A stretch of DNA of 64,000 bases, taken from positions 44,333 to 108,332 of the forward strand of contig JAFBAL010000018.1 of assembly GCA_019247845.1 (NCBI GenBank), written 5' to 3'. This DNA is from Alphaproteobacteria bacterium (GTDB taxonomy: Bacteria > Pseudomonadota > Alphaproteobacteria > Micropepsales > Micropepsaceae). The position numbers were made by a program, and so were the translations under genes. Position 1 is the first letter of the stretch. Every line of letters starts with the position of its first letter. Positions 17,791-25,791 of this stretch are shown piece by piece. The notes under the pieces are model-generated. The model worked only from the letters and a program-made list of their open reading frames with translations, did not search any database and was not told where the DNA came from.

Positions 17791-19113
17791 TCAGCCTCCC
17801 AGGTTCGCGAGCCAGCGCAGGGCGCTGAGACTCGGCATGAAAAAATATTCGCCGCCGCGCAGCACGTTGAAGGTCTCGAGGCCGTGACAGCGGCGCCGGA
17901 CCGGCGCCTTGGGAATCGTGAAGGTTGCGCCCTCGTCCTGCCGCCCGATGATCGGATCGCGCTCGTCGCCGACCCCGATGAAGTTGCCGTCGTCGATCCA
18001 TTCCTGCTGCAGGAACTCCATCGTCGCCATCGCCTTGGCGCTGATGAACAGGAACATCGCGCCGCGCTCGACCTCGTCGTCGGCTTCCGACAGCGCGTTG
18101 GGATCGTACGGCAGGCCGTAGGTCGTGCCGCGGCGGATGAGGCGATGGATATTGACGTCGGTGAGCCGCGTGAGCTCAGTGTCGCGCGGATTCATGCGCC
18201 GGATATGGCAGCCGAACGGCGCCTTTCGCCCCTGTGCATCGCTCGCGTAGTTGAAATCGTTGTTGCGATGCGGGTCGGCGCCGAGCGCCGGATCGTCGGC
18301 CTCCGGCGCCAGGGTCAACGGCGCGCCGCTGCGCCAGCGCCCGACGAGCTTTGCGGCGAGCAGCTCGCGCTCCGCTTCGGTCTTTCCGTTGGCATGCAGG
18401 AAGCGGTTGAAGGCACCGACGCGCGATTGGTATTTGCGGAAGCCCACATAGGTGCCGTTGCGGCCCAGCACCTCCGGCTGCGGCATCGGCAGGGGAACGC
18501 CGGCCTCGCCCGGATAGCCGAGGATGAACTCGCCGGCTTTGATCGGCCGTCCCTGTCCAGGCAGGGGATCGACGCCGCTGCCTTCGATCGCCGGCTGGTC
18601 GATTCCATCCTTGTAGCCGAGCGAGTTGCGGTCGCCGGGTTGCAAGCCGAAGTTCTGCACATCGAGGACCGTGACCCCCGACAGACCGTCATATTGCGCG
18701 CGCGCCATGGTCATGACGCGACGCCATTTCTCTTCGGAATCGCTGAAGGCGTTGAGGCCGATATGGATGCGGCCTCCGCCGAACAGCTTCTCCCAGTTCT
18801 TGGGGTCGTTGACGCCCTCGTCCCGCAGCTCGCGCGCGCGCGCCGCCATGCCAACGCGGAAGGCTTCCGGGAAGCTGTCGAGCGAGGCCTGCGGCACACC
18901 GAGCGCCTCCAGCCCCGCATAGCTGATCGCCACCGACAGCCAGGCATTGGCCGGCTTCCACCAGTTCGTGGCGGAGTCGACATGCGGCGCCAACCGCCGC
19001 AACAGCTCGCGACCGCCCTGCGGATTGTCGACGCGCAGCGCGACGTGCGAGCCGACATAGGGCGCAGGCCGCAACCGCAGCACGGTCGACTGGATCTCGT
19101 GCAGGTCGAGCAT
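17791..19113 (-). CDS. DyP-type heme peroxidase
   Basis: A 440-residue dye-decolorising peroxidase that oxidises aromatic or other bulky substrates with hydrogen peroxide. The diagnostic GxxDG motif is GYKDG (166-170, distal Asp169). The proximal heme ligand is His303 in FGCHIRRMNPR, which also carries the conserved Arg. No Tat signal is present, so it is predicted cytoplasmic unless exported with a partner or packed in a capsule; no encapsulin is seen nearby. It lies nine bases after gene 19123-19704 and two before the DUF4331 gene. The adjacent genes encode proteins that probably share the ferredoxin-like alpha/beta fold of DyP. Confidence 0.93.
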   Translation of the reverse strand: MLDLHEIQSTVLRLRPAPYVGSHVALRVDNPQGGRELLRRLAPHVDSATNWWKPANAWLSVAISYAGLEALGVPQASLDSFPEAFRVGMAARARELRDEGVNDPKNWEKLFGGGRIHIGLNAFSDSEEKWRRVMTMARAQYDGLSGVTVLDVQNFGLQPGDRNSLGYKDGIDQPAIEGSGVDPLPGQGRPIKAGEFILGYPGEAGVPLPMPQPEVLGRNGTYVGFRKYQSRVGAFNRFLHANGKTEAERELLAAKLVGRWRSGAPLTLAPEADDPALGADPHRNNDFNYASDAQGRKAPFGCHIRRMNPRDTELTRLTDVNIHRLIRRGTTYGLPYDPNALSEADDEVERGAMFLFISAKAMATMEFLQQEWIDDGNFIGVGDERDPIIGRQDEGATFTIPKAPVRRRCHGLETFNVLRGGEYFFMPSLSALRWLANLGG

Positions 19114-19122
19114 CGACGCTTC

Positions 19123-19704
19123 TCACGCCACCTTGTCGAGGAATTCGTCGAGCGCTCGGCCCACCTTCTCCAGCCTGTGCGCCTCGGCGACCGACAGGTT
19201 CGGGTTGGAGACGTACCAGGCGTCCGCGGTGACCTGATTCTTGACCAGATAGTCCTTGATCACGGGGCTGCGGATGCCGGGCCAGCCTTTGCAGTTGCAG
19301 AACAGGATATCCATCGAGTTCGGGATCTTGGTCACGAAGTCGTCGATATACGCGTCCCACTCGCCGTCGTAGGTCGTGCAGAACAGGAGCTTGGTGTCGT
19401 CCTCCAGGAGCACGAAGCGCATGTCGTGCAAGGTGCCGACGACGTCCGCGCCCTTGAAATTGCCTTCCAGCACGTCCAGCAGGCCGCGGATGCGCTTGCC
19501 GCCGCCGGGCTCGAGCGGAATGATCGCCGTCAGCTCCGACACGCGCCCCTGGCGCGCGCCGATGCGGCCGGCACTCTGGCGGCCGGGAACCGCGGCGAGC
19601 TCCCGCTTGAGGTTGTCGAGGCCGTTCTTGAGCGCTACGCGGCCGACCTCGGGCGCGTCGGCATAGAGCTCCTGTACTTTCTGGATTTTCTCGTCGGGGG
19701 TCAT
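19123..19704 (-). CDS. Unrecognised 193-residue protein, paralogue of the protein at 20371-20985
   Basis: I do not recognise a characterised function. The protein is about half identical to its paralogue two genes upstream; shared blocks are VSELT-I-PL-PG, VGTLHDMRFV-LE-DTKLLF, YDG-WDAYIDDF-TKIP, GWPGIRSP and a C-terminal helix RALDEFLDKVA. The segment LLFCTTYDGEWDAYIDDF resembles the N-terminal ferredoxin-like region I associate with some large uncharacterised peroxidase-family proteins, so a detached accessory or substrate domain for the adjacent DyP enzyme is possible. Soluble, no signal. Unlike its paralogue it carries a Cys pair in LFCNCKGWPG. Confidence 0.7.
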   Translation of the reverse strand: MTPDEKIQKVQELYADAPEVGRVALKNGLDNLKRELAAVPGRQSAGRIGARQGRVSELTAIIPLEPGGGKRIRGLLDVLEGNFKGADVVGTLHDMRFVLLEDDTKLLFCTTYDGEWDAYIDDFVTKIPNSMDILFCNCKGWPGIRSPVIKDYLVKNQVTADAWYVSNPNLSVAEAHRLEKVGRALDEFLDKVA

Positions 19705-19719
19705 GGCTGTGTGCTCCTT

Positions 19720-20355
19720 TCAATTTGTTGAGGAGAGGTCGGTGGTGAGCAGGTCGGCGTTGACGCCCTCGATAAGCCATTCGTTGAGCTCGTGATCGGC
19801 GAACACGCCCGCGGCGAAGAAGGGATCGCGCTCGAGATAGGACATCGCGTCCTCTCTGCTGGCGGCGCCGTAGACGAAGAGGCCGCCCTCGTCGTTCGCG
19901 AAAGGACCGGCCAAAGCCAATTTGCCGGCGCGCTTCAAATTCTGGTCATACGCCCAATGCGCCGGGCGGGCGGCCGCGAGCTTCGATCCGTCCGCGCCGT
20001 ATCGCGCGTAATTCGCGAACAACCTGACTTGCGAGACGGCATGATCGGCGGATCGATTTGCGCCGGCGAGCAGATCGAGATTTACGCCGCGCAGGCGCCA
20101 TTCGCTTATGTCGTAGCTGCTCAGCGCATTCGCGAGCGTGAACGGATCTTCCTGCGCAAGGGCCAACGCCGCCTCGTGTGAAGCCGCTTCATAGATGAAG
20201 AGCAATCCCGCGCGCAGCCCCTTATCGTCGAGAAGCGGGCCGCCGACGGCCAGCTTGCCCTGTGCGCGCAGCCGATCCGCATAGGCGAAATGGGCTGCGC
20301 GCGCGTCGGCGATCTTGCTCAAATCTCCGTATCTGACGAAGTTGACGAACTTCAT
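19720..20355 (-). CDS. Tandem YCII-domain protein
   Basis: Two copies of a YciI-like domain of about 100 residues are joined in one 211-residue chain. Copy 1 (1-98) begins MKFVNFVRYGDLSKIADARAA; copy 2 (about 110-205) begins VRLFANYARYG. Both keep the order AHxAYxxxLxxxGKLAxxGP, then an AASxExA helix, a DPF segment and an end of type GVNxDLL. Single YCII proteins work as dimers, so this is probably a covalent pseudo-dimer. YCII domains are proposed to be small enzymes or dehalogenase-like accessory proteins; no substrate can be named. It sits 15 bases from each of the paralogue genes that flank it. Confidence 0.78.
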   Translation of the reverse strand: MKFVNFVRYGDLSKIADARAAHFAYADRLRAQGKLAVGGPLLDDKGLRAGLLFIYEAASHEAALALAQEDPFTLANALSSYDISEWRLRGVNLDLLAGANRSADHAVSQVRLFANYARYGADGSKLAAARPAHWAYDQNLKRAGKLALAGPFANDEGGLFVYGAASREDAMSYLERDPFFAAGVFADHELNEWLIEGVNADLLTTDLSSTN

Positions 20356-20370
20356 GGCCCGGCTCGTTCT

Positions 20371-20985
20371 CTACCCAATCTTGTCGAGAAGCTCGTCGAC
20401 GGCCTTGCCGATGCGCTTGAGGCGATGGATCTCCGCCACCGTCAGGTCTGGATGGGCGACGTACCAGCCCTCCGCCGTGATCTGGTGCTTGGCGAGATAA
20501 TCCTTCGCCTGCGGGCTGCGGATGCCGGGCCAGCCTTCCCAACCCTCGTCGATGATATCGAGATAGTCGGGGATCTTGGTCGCGAAATCGTCGATATAGG
20601 CGTCCCAGTCGCCGTCATAGGCGGTGGCGAAGAGCAGCTTGGTGTCGTTCTCCAGGAACACGAAGCGCATGTCGTGAAGCGTGCCGACCTTGTCGGCGCC
20701 GGCCGCGGGATTGCCGTGCACGAGCTTCAGGAACGCGCGCAGCCGCGCCGCTGCGCCGGGCACGAGGGGCACGATGATCGTCAGCTCCGACACCTTGCCG
20801 ACGCGCGCGCCGGTGCGGCCGGCGCTTTCCACCGGCAGCCATGTCACCTGATCGGACGCCTGCGACTTGAGATCGCGCAGCGTGTTCGCCAGCGCCTGTT
20901 TGCCCAACGGCGATGCATCGGCGAACAGCTCCTTGAGACGCTCGACCGTGCGCAGCCGCTCTTCGGCCGTTGCTTGCGTTGCCAT
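20371..20985 (-). CDS. Unrecognised 204-residue protein, paralogue of the protein at 19123-19704
   Basis: Upstream member of the duplicated pair that brackets the YCII gene. It shares VGTLHDMRFVFLENDTKLLF, a YDGDWDAYIDDFATKIP motif, GWPGIRSP, an AEGWYVAHPDLTVAE segment and a C-terminal LDKIG helix. The Asp/Trp/Tyr-rich YDGxWDAYIDD motif is the best candidate for a functional site because it is invariant between the copies. No signal peptide or membrane segment. It follows the TolC-type gene after 55 bases, the largest gap inside the operon, so a secondary promoter is possible there although none is obvious. Confidence 0.7.
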   Translation of the reverse strand: MATQATAEERLRTVERLKELFADASPLGKQALANTLRDLKSQASDQVTWLPVESAGRTGARVGKVSELTIIVPLVPGAAARLRAFLKLVHGNPAAGADKVGTLHDMRFVFLENDTKLLFATAYDGDWDAYIDDFATKIPDYLDIIDEGWEGWPGIRSPQAKDYLAKHQITAEGWYVAHPDLTVAEIHRLKRIGKAVDELLDKIG

Positions 20986-21040
20986 GACGATCTCCGTCGG
21001 TATTGCAGACGCTCTTGGAGCACGTCGCGCGAAGATGAAT

Positions 21041-22417
21041 CTATTGGACGATGGTATCGTTCGCGTTCCAACCGCCGCCCATTGCCTGATACAGCGCGAC
21101 AGCGGCGTTCAATCGATCCGCGCGCGCCTGCACCAATGCCAGTTCGGTCGAGAGCAGCACACGCTCGGCGTCGAGCTGATCGAGATAAGGCGAATATCCG
21201 GCGCGATATCTGTTCGTCGCCAGTGTCAGTGCGCGCGCCACCGCGTCGCGCTGCGCGATGAGCGATCGCTCTTGTTCGTCCAAGCGGCGCACCGCTGCAA
21301 GACCGTCCTCGACCTCGCGGAACGCCGTCAGCGCGGTTTTGCGATAGGCGAAAGCGGCCTGGTTGCGTTGCGCGCCGACCGTGTCCTGCTGCGCGTCCAG
21401 GCGTCCGGCATCGAAGATCGGGCCGGTGATGCTGCCGGCCAACGAGTAGATCCATACCGGGCTTGGGAACAATGTCGAGCCGACGACACCGCCATCGGCG
21501 GACAGCGACACGCTGGGCATGAATGCCGCGCGCGCGGAGTCGAGCGCATGGTCCGATGCCACGAGCTGGTTCTCGGCCGCGACGATGTCGGGACGGCGCC
21601 TGAGCAGAGAGACCGGCACGCTGACCGGCACGGCCGGGATCGTGAGCTGCCCGAGCGCCATTCCACGCTCGATCGCGCGCGGATTTTGGCCCAGCAGGAT
21701 GGAGAGACCGTTCTCCTGCCGCGTGATGGCAAGCTCCGCGGTGGGGATTTGCTGCTCCGCGGCGCGATAGTCGGCGTCCGCCTGGGCCAGGTCGAGCGCG
21801 GAGCCGTAGCCGGTGTCGCTGCGGCGCTTGATCACGCGCAGCGACTCCCCGCGCGCGGCGAGCGTGCGGCGCAGGACGTCGAGGCGCGCATCGAGCGCGC
21901 GCAAGGTGACGTAGCCGCTGGCTGCCGACGAGGCGACGGCCAGGCGGACATTGTCCCGCGCCGCTTCGCTGGCGAGAAGTTGCGCGCGCCGCGCTTCGCT
22001 CGCGTCCGCGAGCCGGCCGAACAGGTCGAGGTCGTAGGAGATGGAGACGACGGCCTTTCCGGCAAACTGCTCTTCGGGAAATCCAAAGCCCGGATTGACC
22101 TCGCGGTCACGGCCGCCGCCGGCGCCGCCGGTCACCAATGGCAATTGCTGCGCCCGGGCGTAGTCGAACTGGGCTCTGGCTTCCGCCACCCTTTCCGCCG
22201 CGATCGCGATGTCGGTGTTGTTGGCAAGCGCAGCTTCGACGACCTTCGCAAGCACCGGATCGCCGAAGCCCTGCCACCAGTCGGCAGACACATCGCCCGT
22301 CGACATTTCGGCACGCCAAGCTTCAGGCGGCGCGACGGCGGCGCTCTCGGGAATCTCCGGCCGTGGCCCGGCGCAGGCGGAAAGCCCGACCATCGCGACG
22401 ATGACGAGCCGTCTCAC
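21041..22417 (-). CDS. NodT/TolC-type outer-membrane efflux lipoprotein
   Basis: Outer-membrane channel component of a tripartite efflux pump, 458 residues. The N-terminus is a lipoprotein signal with lipobox LSAC (Cys at about residue 15). Two repeated outer-membrane efflux domains follow, with typical segments DPVLAKVVEAALANNTDI, ISYDLDLFGRL, LLRRRPDIVAAE and the second YQAMGGGW end. A GTG start at 22417 overlaps the TGA of the adaptor gene (GTGA), giving tight coupling. The partner adaptor and MFS pump are immediately upstream. Confidence 0.92.
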   Translation of the reverse strand: MRRLVIVAMVGLSACAGPRPEIPESAAVAPPEAWRAEMSTGDVSADWWQGFGDPVLAKVVEAALANNTDIAIAAERVAEARAQFDYARAQQLPLVTGGAGGGRDREVNPGFGFPEEQFAGKAVVSISYDLDLFGRLADASEARRAQLLASEAARDNVRLAVASSAASGYVTLRALDARLDVLRRTLAARGESLRVIKRRSDTGYGSALDLAQADADYRAAEQQIPTAELAITRQENGLSILLGQNPRAIERGMALGQLTIPAVPVSVPVSLLRRRPDIVAAENQLVASDHALDSARAAFMPSVSLSADGGVVGSTLFPSPVWIYSLAGSITGPIFDAGRLDAQQDTVGAQRNQAAFAYRKTALTAFREVEDGLAAVRRLDEQERSLIAQRDAVARALTLATNRYRAGYSPYLDQLDAERVLLSTELALVQARADRLNAAVALYQAMGGGWNANDTIVQ

Positions 22418-23457
22418 GGCGCACCACTCGTATCGACGCGCGTTTCGACCGACATGCCCGGGCTGAGACGCTCGATGCCGCGCTGACGGGGATCGATGGC
22501 GATGCGCACGCCGATGCGCTGCGGCACCTTGACGAAATTGCCGGTCGCATTGTCGGGCTTGAGCACGGAGAACTCCGAGCCGGCCGCCGGCGATACCTGC
22601 TCGACGCGGCCGGTGAAGCGCGCACCGCCCAGCGCGTCGACGGTGAAGCTCGCCGTCTCGCCCGGCGCCATCCGCGCCATCTGCGACTCTTTGTAGTTGG
22701 CGATGATCCAACGGTCGGGCGGGACCAGCGAGAACAGTTGCGTGCCGTTGGTGACGTACTGGCCCAGGCGCACGCCGATCTCGCCCACTTGCCCATCCTC
22801 CGCCGCGTGGATGACGGTATGCTCGAGATCGATCTGGGCGAGCTTCAGTTGCGCGCGCGCGGCATCCACGCCCGCCGCCAACCCATCGCGCCCGACATCG
22901 ACGGTGCGCACGTCCTCGGCCGCGATCTGACCCGATGCGCGCGCTTGCGCCAGGGCCGCCGAGGTCTGATCGCGCTCGCGGATGGAGACCGACCCGTCGG
23001 TGACGAGGTCGCCGACGCGCGCCATGTCGGCTTGGGCGCGGCGCACCTGCGCGCGCGCGCCCGCAAGCGCCGCGACGCGCGAAGCGTGCGCCTGATCGGA
23101 ATTGGCGAGCGACGCTTTGGCAGCTGCAAGCGAGGCTTCGGCCTGGGCGACGCGCGCGCGATAGATGCGGTCGTCGATCACGACCAGCACCTGGCCCGCG
23201 CGCACAGACTGGTAGTCGTGGACGGCGACCTTGACCACGTAACCGCTGACCTGCGGCGCGATCACCGTCGTTCGGCCGCGCACATAGGCGTTGTCGGTGG
23301 TCTCGATGCTTCCGCCGAAGGGCCAGAGATCCCACGCCCAGAGGATCGCCAGGATGGCCATCAGCGCCAGGCCGGCGATGACGGCCACCGACCGCTGATG
23401 GTGCACGTCCGGCCGCCATGTCTGCTTCTGCGGCGAAGTTTGACCGATGGCGCTCAT
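22414..23457 (-). CDS. EmrA/HlyD-family membrane fusion protein
   Basis: Periplasmic adaptor linking the inner-membrane MFS pump to the NodT-type channel. The 347-residue protein has one N-terminal membrane anchor (about 24-46), the family opening TTDNAYVRGRTTVIAPQVSG, a biotinyl-lipoyl-like half motif, an Ala-rich coiled-coil hairpin (about 100-190) and the second lipoyl half HAAEDGQVGEIGVRLGQYV. The start overlaps the MFS stop and the stop overlaps the channel start, each by four bases. Confidence 0.93.
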   Translation of the reverse strand: MSAIGQTSPQKQTWRPDVHHQRSVAVIAGLALMAILAILWAWDLWPFGGSIETTDNAYVRGRTTVIAPQVSGYVVKVAVHDYQSVRAGQVLVVIDDRIYRARVAQAEASLAAAKASLANSDQAHASRVAALAGARAQVRRAQADMARVGDLVTDGSVSIRERDQTSAALAQARASGQIAAEDVRTVDVGRDGLAAGVDAARAQLKLAQIDLEHTVIHAAEDGQVGEIGVRLGQYVTNGTQLFSLVPPDRWIIANYKESQMARMAPGETASFTVDALGGARFTGRVEQVSPAAGSEFSVLKPDNATGNFVKVPQRIGVRIAIDPRQRGIERLSPGMSVETRVDTSGAP

Positions 23458-25058
23458 GTCCGGCGCGCCTCCACGACGAGCTGGAAAGCGAGATAGACGG
23501 CCGTCGCGAGCGAGGCATACATCACCAGCCGGAACACGTCGTCGAAGGCGAGCGTCGTCGCTTCGGTCGCCAGCGCGCGCCCGAGCAGGCTGGCTCCTTC
23601 GGCGCCGCGCAGCAGCGGATCGCTCAGCACGCCCGACAAGGCGCCGGCGCTCTGCTGGATGCGCGCCACCACCATCGGGTCACCGGCGACGAGATGGTCC
23701 GCGAGCGCAGCCGCGTGTGCCTTGGCGTACATCACCTGCGCCGTGCCGAGAATCGCAGAGCCCGCCAGCCCGCCGACGTTCTGTGTCGTGCTGAACACCA
23801 CGACCAGGCTGACCAGATGGCTCGGCCCCTGGCGGAGCATCTGCAGGAAGCCGTAAGCCAATGATGGCCCGATGAAGAGCGTGCTGCCGAAGCCGATCAG
23901 CGACTGGCTGACATAGAGCTGCTCCGGGCGTGTGACGCTGGTCGAGTGGCTGTCGAGGAAGGCACCGAAGGCGATGATCAGCGACGCCGCCAGGATTTGA
24001 TAGCGGGGGCTCTTCTCCGACATCGTCACGCAGGCGGTGACCATGCCGAGCAGGATCGCGAAGAACACATAGATGAAAAGCGTGTGGAGCTGGTCGCTGG
24101 TGAGACCGCCGGACGCGAGGAACCCGACCGAGCCGTAGGTCTGCTCCGCCAAGGCGAGACGCACGAGCAAGGCGACGGCGAAGTAAGCCAATATGTCGCC
24201 GCGCCCGATCCAGTCGGTATAGAGCAGCGGTCTTCCGCGGCTTCGCTCGATGGCGATGGCCGCCGCGATCATCGCCACGGAGGCTGCCAACGCCCAGCCG
24301 AGCCACGCGCGGTCGGTCCACCAAAGCAGCCGCCCCTCGGCCAGCACGAGACAGAACAGTACGAAGGCCGGAATCGTCAGCGCGATGGTGACGAAATCGG
24401 GCATCTCGAACGCCGGGCCGATGTCGCTCGGCGGCAGCGGGACGGTGATGATCGCGGCGCTCACCAGCAACGCCGTGCCGAGCTCGATCAGCGACAGCCC
24501 GTGCCAGTGACCGGTCGCGAGCACCTCCAGCGGGACGAGCCGTGCGAGCGGCGTGCCGAGCTGAATCAGGCCGATGCCGATGACGAGCGCGAGCGGGCGC
24601 GCGCGGGCAGGGAGGACTTCGATGAAGTAGTAGACCGTCAGCGTCGTCAGGCCCGCCGCCATCAATCCGCAGCTCGCGCGGGTCGCGATTGCCGTCGCAT
24701 AGCAAGGGAAAGCGAGCTGCAGGAACGCGCAGAAGGCATAGAGGCCGACGAGCGCCAGCGTCAGGTTGGGAATGCCGAAGCGCACGCGCGCACGGATGAG
24801 CGTGAGGTTGCCGGTTGCGTTCAGCGCGACATAGAGCGCCGGCAACGCGCTCACTTGCGCCAAGGTGAGATCGAGCGAACCGGCGAGATTGCCCGCATTC
24901 ACGTTGACCAGCGCATTGGTGAAGGTCGTGCAGGCGCCGATGAATGTACCCGCAGCCGCATAGGCCAGACGATGCCGCCCCGCCAGCGCGGGCACGTAGG
25001 GCGAGCCGGGAAATGCCGGCCGCTCTTCGGGCGCGAATTGATAGCTCGGCATCACCAT
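23454..25058 (-). CDS. EmrB/DHA2-type MFS efflux transporter
   Basis: Inner-membrane drug:proton antiporter of 534 residues with about fourteen hydrophobic helices, as in the DHA2 family. Unusually, the classical motif C GPxxGG of antiporters is not obvious; helix 5 reads IGIGLIQLGTPLARLVPLE and a later helix NVGGLAGSAILGTAQV. The reading frame contains ATG codons at 25058 and 25052; 25058 is given because it overlaps the previous stop (ATGGTGATG). With 22414-23457 and 21041-22417 it forms a complete three-component pump for hydrophobic compounds. Confidence 0.88.
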   Translation of the reverse strand: MVMPSYQFAPEERPAFPGSPYVPALAGRHRLAYAAAGTFIGACTTFTNALVNVNAGNLAGSLDLTLAQVSALPALYVALNATGNLTLIRARVRFGIPNLTLALVGLYAFCAFLQLAFPCYATAIATRASCGLMAAGLTTLTVYYFIEVLPARARPLALVIGIGLIQLGTPLARLVPLEVLATGHWHGLSLIELGTALLVSAAIITVPLPPSDIGPAFEMPDFVTIALTIPAFVLFCLVLAEGRLLWWTDRAWLGWALAASVAMIAAAIAIERSRGRPLLYTDWIGRGDILAYFAVALLVRLALAEQTYGSVGFLASGGLTSDQLHTLFIYVFFAILLGMVTACVTMSEKSPRYQILAASLIIAFGAFLDSHSTSVTRPEQLYVSQSLIGFGSTLFIGPSLAYGFLQMLRQGPSHLVSLVVVFSTTQNVGGLAGSAILGTAQVMYAKAHAAALADHLVAGDPMVVARIQQSAGALSGVLSDPLLRGAEGASLLGRALATEATTLAFDDVFRLVMYASLATAVYLAFQLVVEARRT

Positions 25059-25762
25059 CCCGAACGGGCGGCGGGCACGCGGAAGAGCAGAAACGCGCTC
25101 ATAGCAGTGACCCAGACGAGACCGATGACGGGAGAGATGATGCTGGAGTAGAGGCCGTCCGGCGACCAGAAACCGCCGCTCATCCATGTCGTGCCGCCGG
25201 CGAGGACGAGCACGATGGCGCCAACGCCGGCTGCGAAAAGGCCGTTCGAGATCAGCCCGGCGCGCCAAAGCCCGAGCGACCCCGCCATGATCAGCATCGC
25301 GCGCGGGAATGAGCTCATGACGAAGCCGGCCCACACCAGGTCGTTCAGGGCGGACGCCAGCGCCTGATCGGCCGATTGCGCGACGGAGAACGCCAGCACG
25401 GCCCCGATCATCACCGGCAGCAGGAGCAGCGCCGCCACCGCAGCGCTCGCCGCCGTCGCCGCCGAGCCCCAACCCTCCTGCCCGGCGTCGGCCAGCACGA
25501 CCCTGATCGAGGCCGCGAACCAGGTGAGGTTGAGGATCGCGAGTCCGCACAGCGCCGCTGCAATGAGGACGGAAGTTCTCGCGCCCTCATAGAACGTCAT
25601 CAACGCACCCGGCGGCGCACCGACGGGCGGCACCATACCGCACAGGACGTAGGCGACGACGAAAAGTCCGACGGATTGGATCCCTGCCGACCGCCACAAG
25701 CGCTCCCAGAACGCGTGGCCGTACCGGGGGGTGGAGGCGGCAACGGTGCTGGAAGCGCTCAT
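25052..25762 (-). CDS. Integral membrane protein of unknown function
   Basis: A 236-residue protein with about six hydrophobic segments (around residues 28-48, 65-90, 105-132, 145-170, 178-200 and 208-230). No conserved motif is recognised; the sequence has a GGTTWMSGGFWSPDG loop before the last helix. It lies 30 bases downstream of the epoxide hydrolase gene and overlaps the efflux pump gene, so it is presumably part of the same export or detoxification unit. Confidence 0.7.
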   Translation of the reverse strand: MSASSTVAASTPRYGHAFWERLWRSAGIQSVGLFVVAYVLCGMVPPVGAPPGALMTFYEGARTSVLIAAALCGLAILNLTWFAASIRVVLADAGQEGWGSAATAASAAVAALLLLPVMIGAVLAFSVAQSADQALASALNDLVWAGFVMSSFPRAMLIMAGSLGLWRAGLISNGLFAAGVGAIVLVLAGGTTWMSGGFWSPDGLYSSIISPVIGLVWVTAMSAFLLFRVPAARSGW

Positions 25763-25791
25763 GGTCGGGGTCCTTATCTCAGGGGTTTGCC

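Noticed and set aside
23946..25151. A 401-codon plus-strand frame opposite the MFS gene
   Set aside because: Charged low-complexity product, antisense to a clear membrane transporter.
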